From: Caenorhabditis remanei
Taxonomy: Eukaryota > Nematoda > Chromadorea > Rhabditida > Rhabditidae
DNA length: 64,000 nucleotides
Assembly: GCF_010183535.1 (NCBI RefSeq)
Contig: NC_071328.1
Span: 7,750,001 to 7,814,000 of the forward strand
Direction: 5' to 3'
In this document: positions 14,273 through 24,372 of the stretch, piece after piece
Layout of the letters: every line of letters begins with the position of its first letter
How positions within the stretch are numbered: the first letter of the stretch is position 1
The notes under the pieces: generated by a model
Seen by the model: only the letters and a program-made list of their open reading frames with translations
Databases searched by the model: none
Told to the model about the DNA's origin: nothing
Position numbers and translations under genes: made by a program

Positions 14273-14652
14273 TCACCAATGTGTGAAGAATTATCTTAAA
14301 TTTCTATCGCCGACTAAAAAGAGATAAAATCTGTTGAGTGACCGAGATTCCACCGAAGGCATCCGTTGCATTTTATTTAGCGGGAAAAAATGAAATAAAA
14401 AGTTATCGTTCGCTTTTTTCACATTGTCATAAATGACGGGAACTTTAGAAAAAAGAGTTGTTTATCATTAAAAACCGCCTACATTTGGTATGTTTGTTCA
14501 GGCACTGCACTGATTCAATAGAATGGAATTTTCCCTTTTTTGGGATGTTTCTCATCTATAATGGTTTCATGTATAGATTTCTTAACCTATATTAGGCAAA
14601 AAAGTTTTTGAAGCTCCAACCATATTCTAATCACCTATTATGAACTCACATG

Positions 14653-14801
14653 TTTTTGTGCAAGGAAAGCTCGCCCGCCATCTCACGGAGGCCACGCTCA
14701 CTCTCATATGCATATATATGAGCTTAAATGATCACATTGCTGCAACAAGAAATTGGCGTGGCTGCCGCAGGCGAGCGGGACGAGCTCTCCTTGCACAAAA
14801 A
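14653..14801. repeat. Imperfect inverted repeat (hairpin/MITE-like)
   Basis: Arms of about 45 bases (14653-14697 and 14754-14801) are imperfect reverse complements. Each starts from TTTTTGTGCAAGGA, and they flank a 56-base AT-rich centre with TATGCATATATATGAGC. The arms are GC-richer than the surroundings. No clear target-site duplication was seen. Confidence 0.7.
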
Positions 14802-15331
14802 TTTTAATTCATAATACTTCTTTGAATACTCTTCTGAATTCACTTTTTGTTATTTTCTCAACTTCTTCAATAAGAAGAGTGTGTAGGTTGAAATGACTGG
14901 GTCAAACTTATATTAACGAATGGAAGTTGCAAGGCGGAGCGTAGTTCCTGCTCAACGATGTTTAAACTTTTCAAATCCATCGTTTCCGGTCTTCTGGCTC
15001 TAGGCTAATCACTAAAAGTCTCCTCAGGTCATCACCACCCAGCCGGCCGTTCGAAAGCACACTTTTTGTCCGTTTTCACTCATTATTTGAACAAGTTATT
15101 ATCCCTCACAGCTTACACTCTTGACGAGAATCAACCTACCCCCGGGGTCTCCTATACGCATTGTTTCATGCGCTTCCTCCCCCTCTTCACACGATTCCGG
15201 GGCAAGTTAGACCTGAAGGAGAGAAAGAGAAATTACTTCTCATTTTCTGTTTCCATGACTTTTTTGTGAAAAGAGAAACAAATCGATCGGCCGCCCAAGT
15301 GGATGTGATTCGGTTGTCTAATTAGTGTATG

Positions 15332-15345
15332 CCCCCCCCCCCCCC
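15332..15345 (-). repeat. Poly-C tract (G14 on the minus strand)
   Basis: Fourteen consecutive Cs followed by GCGCC, then a T-run. It is the second monoG-type tract within about 1.1 kb in the zoo-1/exc-4 intergenic region. Confidence 0.85.
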
Positions 15346-16920
15346 GCGCCGTTTTCCGCTTTTTTTTTTGTGTGATACGTTCCTTTTAGGCTGCAATTGA
15401 ACGGTTAAGAACAACGTTTTTCGTGATATGCCATACTGAGCTTTCAAGCCCAGTTTCACAGTTTCTCGTTCAATGTTTTGCCATATTATAATTTACAGGC
15501 AAAACACACCTCACCATTAATAAGGAAATAAATAACTTCTGGTACCTCGAACGGCTATGTAGTAAGCTGTAACTAACTTTTATTTGGAATGAAACGGCTT
15601 TTCTGTGTTGACGAGAAATTTGTTCATTCTCCGAAAAGGTGCGATTTTCAACACTACTTCTTAGAAACTGTATGAGAGTGATAACACAAATCGAAGAGAC
15701 GCAGAGAAAATTCTGCGCTGTTGCGTAATTGTGTTTACGTACGAAAGGAATTTTTTTGAATTTTGAAGGCGCGAAATGCTCAATTTTTAAGTTTAACTTC
15801 TTGAAAATCTTCAAAACTTCTGACTTTGCTGAGATTTTACTTTTACACGTTTCGTTTTTCTGTAGTCTGTTGTTTTCATTGCAGACTACAGAAAACTTAA
15901 TTTCTTAATCGGTAATTAAATACCACTTTACACGTTTTGAATTAGCCGAAGAGATATAAAGATATTTATTCGGGTGTTTCCACATACTATAGATAGCTAT
16001 GGCATTTGCCTCTCCAATCGCTTTAATTCTTGCGCTTTCCCCCCTATTAGATTTCATTTCATCTCTCTTCTTCTCGAAAATTTTGACAAATCGCTTTTCA
16101 TTCTGTGGTGGTGACGGCATCCAGTTTTAGAAGACGTCGTCATCACCACCATCGACACACACAACGCATACTATTATGAATAAATCGCATCGCGTAAACC
16201 GTTTTGCTGCCGCGTGTGATTCGTTTCCGATTACATGGCGACGTCGTCTCTTTCTCTAGTTCCCACAGGTACACCACAGTATACAGATTTTTATGATTGT
16301 ATTATATGTTAGTTTGTATGTGTGTTTGTATCTTTCTCGTCGTTCCCTGTCTCCCACTGCGAGATTTCTTCTAAATTGGATGTGGGAGGTGTGTTCACAC
16401 ACGCACCGATTATCTATGTCTTCTCTCTTCTCTCATCCCAAAAACGGCCATCAGGTGTTTCTGTTTCGTCCACTAAAAATCGAGTTTCGCAATTTTTTTT
16501 CTAATTTAGGAATTTTGACTGTTTCATGTGACTTTCCACTGTATTCATTTCAATATCTTCATCATTGTTTTATATTTTATCCGTTTATTTAAATCTCAAT
16601 TTAGAATTCAGCGTTGCTCTCTGAAGTAATTTCTAATTTGAAAAATATGCTCGTTTTATTCAGATTTTCTCCATATATTTCATAGTTCGCCAAGATTCCT
16701 GGTTCCCTTTTTCCTCGAGGAAAGCGTGTACTAAAAATGAACTTGAGAACCAAATAGCTCAAACTAGTCTTTGAAATTGGTGATCGCTATGGAGCCATAC
16801 AGCACATTAAGTAGAAACCTTCTTCGAAAATTCTCAGATAACAGTTGTTTGCTTTCCGTTACTTTATTTTTTTCTTTTCATTTCCATGGGTCATTTTCTG
16901 TTATTCTTCGATTTCCAGCT

Positions 16921-18071
16921 ATGGCAGATGCTTATCAAATTCAGTCAAATGGCGGTGATACACAGTCGAAACCTCTTCTCGAATTGTATGTCAAGGCATC
17001 AGGGATTGATGCACGACGCATTGGTGCCGATCTTTTTTGTCAGGAATTCTGGATGGAGCTGTACGCATTGTATGAAATCGGTGTAGCCCGTGTCGAAGTG
17101 AAAACAGTGAATGTGAATTCCGAAGCATTCAAAAAGAACTTTCTCGGTGCACAACCTCCAATCATGATTGAGGAAGAGAAAGAATTAACGTATACTGATA
17201 ATCGAGAGATCGAGGGAAGAATCTTCCATTTGGCAAAAGAATATAATGTTCCACTATTCGAAAAGGATCCATCTGCTGAGAAAAGAATAGAGAATTTATA
17301 CAGAGTGAGTTTTTTAAAAATTTTAATTAACTTGTAAAAATATCGAGTTTCTAAATAACTATTTTAATTTTGCAGAATTTCAAACTCTTCCTCAGGGCCA
17401 AAGTTGAATTTGACAAAGGAAAGAAGGAGCCATCGCGGGTAGAGGATTTACCTGCACAAATAAAAGTGCACTACAATCGTGTCTGTGAGCAGCTGTCGAA
17501 TATCGATCAGGTAAGTGATCGTCGATATTAAATACTTTTGAACATGTCAAAAACTGCTGGGAAAAGTGGGAATAGCCCCAACCAAGGCATAACTCAGTAT
17601 TTCTCCCTTATATCGCTTATATATTTTCAGCTGTTATCCGAGAGAAAGACTCGCTATTTGCTTGGCAACAGTATGACTGAATACGACTGTGAATTGATGC
17701 CACGTCTTCATCATATTCGCATCATTGGCCTCTCTTTGCTCGGATTCGATATTCCGCACAATTTCACACATTTGTGGAATTATATTCTCACTGCTTACCG
17801 CACTGCTGCATTCATTGAGAGTTGTCCAGCTGATCAAGACATAATTCATCATTACAAAGTAAGAATTACAATTATTTGGCTATCACTTCTCATGTCCAAA
17901 TAATTGTACCTCGACAAAACATGAAAACTTCTCAATTTTCAGGAACAAATGAATCTGTTCACAAATCAACGGGAAACTCTTCAATCACCTACCAAAACAC
18001 ATACCATTCCCGAGAAGGTTCTATCAGATATTCGTATCAAAGGATTGGCTCCAGATGTAAATGTTCACTGA
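16921..18071 (+). CDS. exc-4: EXC-4, chloride intracellular channel (CLIC) family protein
   Basis: CLIC/GST-fold protein. In C. elegans EXC-4 keeps the excretory canal lumen at normal width and lies at its luminal membrane. Four exons (16921-17304, 17376-17510, 17631-17858, 17943-18071) give 291 residues, close to the C. elegans length. The start is the ATG directly behind TTTCCAGCT at 16912-16920. The frame is also open upstream to an ATG at 16771, but that stretch does not look conserved and is probably intron or leader. The N-terminal thioredoxin-like part holds ADLFCQEFWMELYALYEIG, the segment proposed to insert in membranes. The C-terminal helical part includes ERKTRYLLGNSMTEYDCELM. It ends in APDVNVH. 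Confidence 0.95.
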
Positions 18072-18514
18072 GGACAGGGGGTACTTGCCCTCTTCCAACT
18101 GTCTGTTTCTCTATACCCTCCTCTCCTTGTGTCTATCTCATTCTCTATTCCCACACCATTCCGGCATATTTTCTTGTTTTCTTCCCACCAACGATCGACC
18201 GATTCATTTTAATATTACAAACATAATATTTTTTGCTTATTGTTTTTAACCTGATATTTTCTCTTTTTCTCGTAAACGTGCTCAATTTATCTGAAATTTG
18301 ACGCAATATTCCCCACCTTTTTGTGTTATCTCTTGCCATTTCGTTTCCCATATATTCCTTTTATTATCCTGTTCAAACGAATGAAATCACTTCGAGATTA
18401 AAGAATTATAGACATTTTTGGTTTTTTGTGCCCATTTCTTATATTTTCGCATCGTGAAAATACAATTTTAGCTTCGGAGTAGTTTAAGAACTTACATTTC
18501 TCGTTTTCAAGAAA
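18072..18514 (+). other. exc-4 to zinc-finger gene spacer
   Basis: 443 bases of T-rich sequence between two same-strand genes. They are the exc-4 3' UTR followed by the leader of the next gene. An AG-ending pyrimidine stretch (TTTTCAAG, 18504-18511) lies just before the next ATG. No other feature is seen. Confidence 0.5.
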
Positions 18515-21500
18515 ATGGCACCTCCGACGAGACGTAGTCAAACACGCCAGACACCACAACCGGTGACGTCATCACCTGTTCTGGAGAAAAAATTGTCGAA
18601 AAATGAGTTATTGATTGGAGGAGCTGAGACTTCAGAAGCAGATATAGACACAAATCAGAAGCATTTTTTCTCGTTTCAAGAAGAAGGATTGACAGTTGAG
18701 GAGTGTGCGCAGAAGTTTGATTCTTTCGTGGTGAGTAGAGTTAGAAATTCTAACCTGAAGATTCTGGAAAAAATTACTTTCAACGAAGTGAATCGCCTAA
18801 GTAGAATTAAGCTAAATTTTCGAATTATTAATTTTTCAGACAAAAGAAGATTTCTTTGCCACAATTGCACCAGAAGAAGTTTCCCGATTTATGACAAAAG
18901 CGGTTGCCGGAAAAAATGGTGGTTTAGTTCGATGCATGGTCTGTTCCAGAGAATACGCAACTGGAAGTGGAATTCTTTTTCACTTGAAAAAGTGTAGCTT
19001 AACAGAGGTCGAAGTAGACGAAGACGTTGAAAAGTATCGAAATTCACCGATTCTTTGGCTGAAAGTTTCTCAAAAAGAGGAGACATTGGAAAAAATTGTT
19101 GGAAAAAATTACAGCTGCTTCTCGCATGGATGTAGTAAAAGCTTCAAAACAGCAAAGAGTTTAATCAATCATTTGGATGCGTGTGTAAGAGCTGGTTATT
19201 GGACTTTTTCGGTAAGTATGTGAGAGTAAATTAAATAGTTCCAACAGTTTTTTTGTAGGATCGACCAGACGAATTCAGGAAGTTAGACAAAAAACCAAAG
19301 AATTTGTACGTTAAAGAAGCTTTGGCTGCTGGTAATGGAAAAGTAGCATGTTTTCTGTGTGGAAGAATCTATAGTCATACTCATGGTTTACTATATCATA
19401 TTGATAGATGCCAAGTCGAAGAAGCGGTATTGTTTCAGAAGTTCTTTGAAGCGTATTACTATCAAATATAATATTTTCAGGACCAACCATGGAAATGTTA
19501 CCGATGTGGATTCGAAGCAAAACGGCCAGATGCAGAAGCTCATTTGCTGGAATGCGGAAGACAGACGGAGACAAAATTGATCGATTCAAAAATGGAAGCG
19601 GCTGTGTTGAGGTAGCTATAACAGTTTCTAAGTTGATAAAGTTTGTGAATCTCGACCATAACCTATTTTTTACAGTTTCTTGAACAATACTGACGATCCA
19701 GACGCAGCTACTCCCTCCACAAAGCGTCGTCGTACAGTTGGTGGAGCGCCTCGTGTCACTGCCCGAAAAGACGGATCCACTCTGTTCCGTTTCCGTAAAT
19801 CAACAGTAAATCGCTCGTTTAATGGAATTGTTACAAGAGCAGATCAACAATGTTATGAGGAAACGTGTCGTACAATATTCGAAAACTGGAAGTTGGAATC
19901 CGATACTGTAGCTTTTTCGAATCGTCTTCAAAACATTCCATCTGCTGAATGGACACCAGAATTTCTAGATGAATCCAGTCAATTTTATCGCATTTTCCAA
20001 AATCGCCAGTCTGTCACAATTTGCACAGGAAAATCAGAAGGTCTTCAAAGTACAATACCACCTGGAATTCGGTTGAATACTAGAGAAAGTGTATATTTGG
20101 AAAAAGGAGAATCAGAATCAGACTTGAATACAACTGTAGCCTATTGTGGTGCACCCATCAATGGAATACAAGTAGCCCCTGGAAAAACTTCAGAAGGAGA
20201 TGACGTCATCTGTGTGACTACATTTGCCAACGAGACAAATTTCGAATCGGATTCAAGCGTAGTGCAGTTTTGGAAACATCGTCTCATCACTGAAGACGAT
20301 TCAATTGACCAAAAGAGTCAAATGGAATTATGGTTCCTGTTACACATTCCTCATCACGGAACTATTCTATCGATGACGTGGCTTCAGAAGTATGATTCAA
20401 CGGAAGCAGGATTAATTGGATTCGTTGCATTTGCAACATCGATTGGAAGAGTGTTGATTTATAGGATTGATGAGACTATTTTGAAAGCGGAAAGGCGAGA
20501 AATGGAGTACATAACCAATGAATAAATACAAATTTACAGCTCTTCATCATCGGAAAGTGTGTCAGTTATTACAAACGTGGAGCCTCATCTGATCTTAACC
20601 CTCCCAAAATCTCCTGAATCTTCTTCCCAAACTTCTGAAGACGATTTCTTGAATGCTACAGTCAAAATTGAAGGAGAAGAGATGATCATCCCAATTAAAT
20701 TCGATGAATCTATCGTTCCAATTGTGAAAATTTCCTGGTCCGGACACAGCGGAGGAGGCAATTTGGCTGGAATAACCGGACTTGGAGCAATTGCGATTTG
20801 GAACTTAGATGGAGAATTGAATGAACCAAGAATACATTTAGATGAAAGCTGGCAGTCACCTCCAACTGATATCTCTTTTTTGAATTATGATCATCTAGTT
20901 GTTGGATTCAAAGAGAGATTAGTGAAAGTTGTGAATATTGACTCGTGGGATGTGAAGTTAGAAGAGAATACAATGAAGACTGCTGGTGAGTTCTTCTATC
21001 CCTTACTCAGATGAATTACCAGTTTTGCAGGTGCTCGCGTCCACACCGATTCTCGTATCGTTCACAGTTTCTTCACATTTCAAAGTGAATACACATCGTT
21101 CCCGTATACTCAAGCGACTGGTGTTTCTTATGTCAACATGGATTTAGATTCAATGAATCTATTTCTCATTCCAACTGGAAATACGTAAGATAGATTTTAT
21201 AACCCTGTTTGTAAATGAGTATACTTTCAGCCATCAATTGATGACATGGGAAGTCGCTATGTGTGCTCCGCTTGGAACTCTTCTTTCTTGTGGAGTCGAT
21301 GGACGACTTCTGGCTTCTGCATCCGGACGTCTTCTCAAAAACAATCATCTTCCATTTTTCGCAAATAGAAATCTGATTGCATTGAAACGATGTCGGGTTC
21401 TGAAGGAAGAAGACTTGATAGTCCCTAAAATGGAAGAATCTGAAACATCTGCTTCCAAGTCATCTGAAAAGCAGAAAGAACCACTCGAAGAAAGTCTTGT

Positions 21501-21723
21501 AAATCACGATGAAGTATGCCAAAAGATGTGGTTGGAAGTTGCATTTGATGAGCCATTCGAACCAAAACGAGTTGAACTATCTTGCCGGGATCAGCGAATT
21601 GAGTCGTTGAACTGTGTTGATGCTACAACAAACTCAGAATTCCCTGTGGCTTTCACGGGTGGAGAAGCTGGATTATTGTTTGCAGTGCCCAGTAAACTTG
21701 TTGTCAAAAATATGAATCTCTAA
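18515..21723 (+). CDS. C2HC zinc-finger and WD-propeller protein, probable TFIIIC subunit (GTF3C2-like)
   Basis: Eight exons (18515-18730, 18840-19211, 19259-19426, 19481-19611, 19676-20506, 20540-20985, 21031-21184, 21231-21723) keep one frame for 936 residues. The N-terminal half has four similar zinc-finger units of the form C-x2-C or C-x4-C, then H-x4-C: CMVCSREYA..HLKKC, CFSHGCSKSF..HLDAC, CFLCGRIYS..HIDRC and CYRCGFEAK..HLLEC. A basic TKRRRTVGG stretch follows. The rest looks like degenerate WD40 blades, with phrases such as GTILSMTWL, GLIGFVAFATSIGRVLIYRI and GLGAIAIWNLDG. That arrangement recalls the GTF3C2 subunit of TFIIIC, which helps RNA polymerase III recognise tRNA genes. The family assignment is tentative. 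AATAAA lies at 21831-21836. mars-2 follows after 314 bases. Confidence 0.75.
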
Positions 21724-22037
21724 ATTTCTTATTTTCAAAATAATGGTTTTATGTTACTCCTTTTTGTTGACCAAATTTTTCTTGTTATGATTTGTTAGCT
21801 GGGACTGTTTAGTCACTTCATTTTCGATCGAATAAATGTTTTGCTTTTTTCAAGAAGCGAGGGGATTACTGTCAAGTCTTCTAGTGGACCTATTCACTTT
21901 ACATGCGTGTATAAAAATTTTCCCGCAAAAAGCAAACAGTGCAAGCACGCTTCACTGAACCGTGTAAAACACTACGCTGTTTTGAGAGGCGACAGAGAAA
22001 AATTCCCTATTTCTCTAATTTTTCAACAAAAAATTCA

Positions 22038-24086
22038 ATGATTCGATCTCGATGTCTCATCAGAAACTCCCACACCTTCGTAACTTCCCCCATTTTCTAC
22101 GCCAATGCAGGTAAGGTGCGCTCTGGTTATTTCGCAACATTTCCAAATCTCTTCCATTTCAGAACCCCATATCGGCCACGCCTACACTGCAGTTATGTGT
22201 GATACTGCTCATCGATGGAATGTTTTAAAAAATAGCAATAATCAGAATTCGGATTCAAGAGCTTTGTTCTCTATTGGAACTGATGAACATGGTAGTAAGG
22301 TTTGTATTTTTCAATAAATGTGGATTCTCCGTCGGCTTTTCACTTTTACTAGTTTCAGATTTATCAAGCATCTCAACTGGCTAAAAAGACGCCGAAAGAG
22401 TTCTGCGATCAAGTCTCGTCAAAGTTCTCGAATCTGTTTGAAAACCTGAATCTATCCCATACACACTTCATACGAACCACAGACTCGAAACATTCAGAAG
22501 CCGTTCAAACCTTTTGGAAGACACTTTCAAGCAATGGATATATCTATAAAAGTAGCTACTCCGGCTATTATAGTATCACCGATGAATGTTTTATTCCGGA
22601 AAATGAGGTGGAGAAGAGGAATGACAAGATGGTATTGAAAACGACATCACAACCAGTTGAATGGATCGAGGAAGAAAATTATATGTTTCGATTGTCGGAA
22701 TTTCGAGAAAAAGTGAAGGAATGGATTGAGAAAACAGATGTTGTGTATCCGGTCAAGTATAAAACATTAGCGTTGGATAGTTTGACGATGGAAGATGATT
22801 TGTCGATTTCAAGGACAAGAAGTCGATTATCATGGGGAATTCCGGTACCCGACGATCCTTCGCAAACAGTGAGTTGTTTTCTGACTTGAGCACTTTTGAC
22901 TTATCAAAAAGCATATGAACGTAAATTACATTCCCAAGAAGGAGAAAGAGAATTACATTCCCAAGAAGGAGAAAGAGAATTACATTCCCAAGAGAATGAA
23001 CGTGATATAAAAATAAAAACCTTACATATCGAATATTTGAAAGGCACCTTTTACAGATTTACGTTTGGCTGGATGCTCTTGTTAATTACCTGACAGTCTC
23101 TGGTTATCCTCAAAAACAATTTGTCTGGCCACCAACTTGTCAAATCATCGGAAAAGATATCACAAAGTAAATAAAAAGACTCACCACTTTCCGAAATCGT
23201 TCATTTTATGACAAAAAAGAAGCTCACAATCAATGGTTCATTAAGAATTTTTGATTCCAGATTCCATCTATTCTACTGGCCTGCTTTCCTTATGGCAGCT
23301 AATTTATCACTCCCGAAAAAAGTTTTCATCCATGGTCATTGGCTAGTAGATAATGTAAAAATGTCAAAGAGTTTGGGGAATGTTGTGAACCCGAACGAGG
23401 CAATGGATAAATTCACTTCAGAAGGTCTCCGTTATTTTCTGTTGAAACAAGGAAATCCAAGTAGTGATTGCAGTAAGTTACTGTGACATGATGGCACATT
23501 AATCATTGAAAAATTCAGGTTTCAGCTGGAGTAGCTGTCTGGAAATGATTAACAGTGATATGGTGAACAATGTTGGAAATCTTGTTAACCGCAGTACTGT
23601 AGCGAAGATCAATAAATCTGGAGAGTATCCAAAAGTTGAATCATTGGAAAGTAAAGTTAAAGAAGATACGGAGAAACTGATGGAAATGTTGGAAGAAAGT
23701 TACGAGAAGTGCATTGAACTATACAATGAGATGATGTATTATAAAGTAATTGAGCATTTAATGCTGATTATGAAAGAAGCAAATCGAGTATTCCAATTGA
23801 GCCAGCCATGGAAAGAGACTAATTCAGAACGTTTGGAAAGTGTACTTTATGTGACTTATGAAACAATTCGAGTTGTTTCTATTCTTCTACAACCAATCAC
23901 TCCTAAAATGGCTGCATTTTGTTTACACAGGTAAGCAATACGGAACTGCGTTGGAAAATTCGATTTTTCTTCAGATTGGGAGTAAAACCAGACAAACGAA
24001 GTCTAGCAGATGCAAAAATTGGATGCTACAGTGGCGGAAAATTGGGCAAGGATCGAGGAGTTTTCATCGAAAGAATTCAAAAATAA
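22038..24086 (+). CDS. mars-2: Mitochondrial methionyl-tRNA synthetase
   Basis: Class I aminoacyl-tRNA synthetase that charges mitochondrial initiator and elongator tRNA-Met. The first exon encodes a short basic, Ser/Thr-rich leader ([14 protein letters not shown]) typical of a mitochondrial targeting peptide, followed by the HIGH motif [10 protein letters not shown] (split by the first intron). The KMSKS signature [12 protein letters not shown] is at about 23356-23391, and [13 protein letters not shown] precedes it. The C-terminal half is the helical anticodon-binding domain (around LSQPWK). It is roughly 530 residues, the usual compact mitochondrial type without a C-terminal appendix. The last exon ends with a TAA at 24084-24086. 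It sits 314 bases after the zinc-finger gene and 286 bases before the TyrRS gene, which suggests co-transcription. Confidence 0.93.
22924..22998 (+). repeat. 27-bp minisatellite in a mars-2 intron
   Basis: Two complete and one partial copy of a 27-base unit beginning AATTACATTCCCAAGAAGG, inside the intron that runs from about 22869 to 23055. The unit is a multiple of three, so an off-frame open reading frame repeats LHSQEGERE through it. The flanking mars-2 exons join cleanly without it. Confidence 0.85.
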
Positions 24087-24372
24087 TACTATAGGATTTT
24101 CAAATTTATAATTGTTTTATTTTTAGATTAGTGGTTTTGCATAGATAGTTTTCTGTTGTTTTTTGTACCCTTTTTGTTCTCGATGTTTTTTGTTAATTAT
24201 ACTGTGCGTGCCTTACAGAAAATATGAATTGCGGGTTTCTTTTTTTATCTTTCAATTTATTTCAAGCTATCCTGTTTGAGTCATGGTACTCTTATCTTTG
24301 TTTTTTAATTTATTATTTCAGACATTCACTTATTTTTCTAGGGAGTATTAGCTGGAAATCGACGATATCGAC

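Larger units (their letters stand above)
11248..16920. other. Divergent intergenic region between zoo-1 and exc-4
   Basis: 5.7 kb of apparently non-coding DNA between two genes transcribed away from each other. It should hold the promoters of both, and possibly untranslated first exons. It contains a candidate zoo-1 leader exon near 13033, two homopolymer-like G/C tracts (14255-14272 and 15332-15345), a hairpin repeat (14653-14801) and CT/GA-rich runs (13550-13565, 13730-13745). The open frames in it (for example 12609-12944 and 13657-14070) have biased, non-conserved compositions, and I see no protein in them. Confidence 0.6.

Noticed and set aside
16518..16529. CTGTTTCA, the core of the C. 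elegans 21U-RNA promoter motif
   Set aside because: A single occurrence of an 8-mer is expected by chance. No cluster or conserved spacing is seen here.
16771..16920. Upstream in-frame extension of exc-4
   Set aside because: It is interrupted by a TTTCCAG acceptor and its sequence (FFSFHFHGSF) is unlike CLIC N-termini. The conserved start is at 16921.
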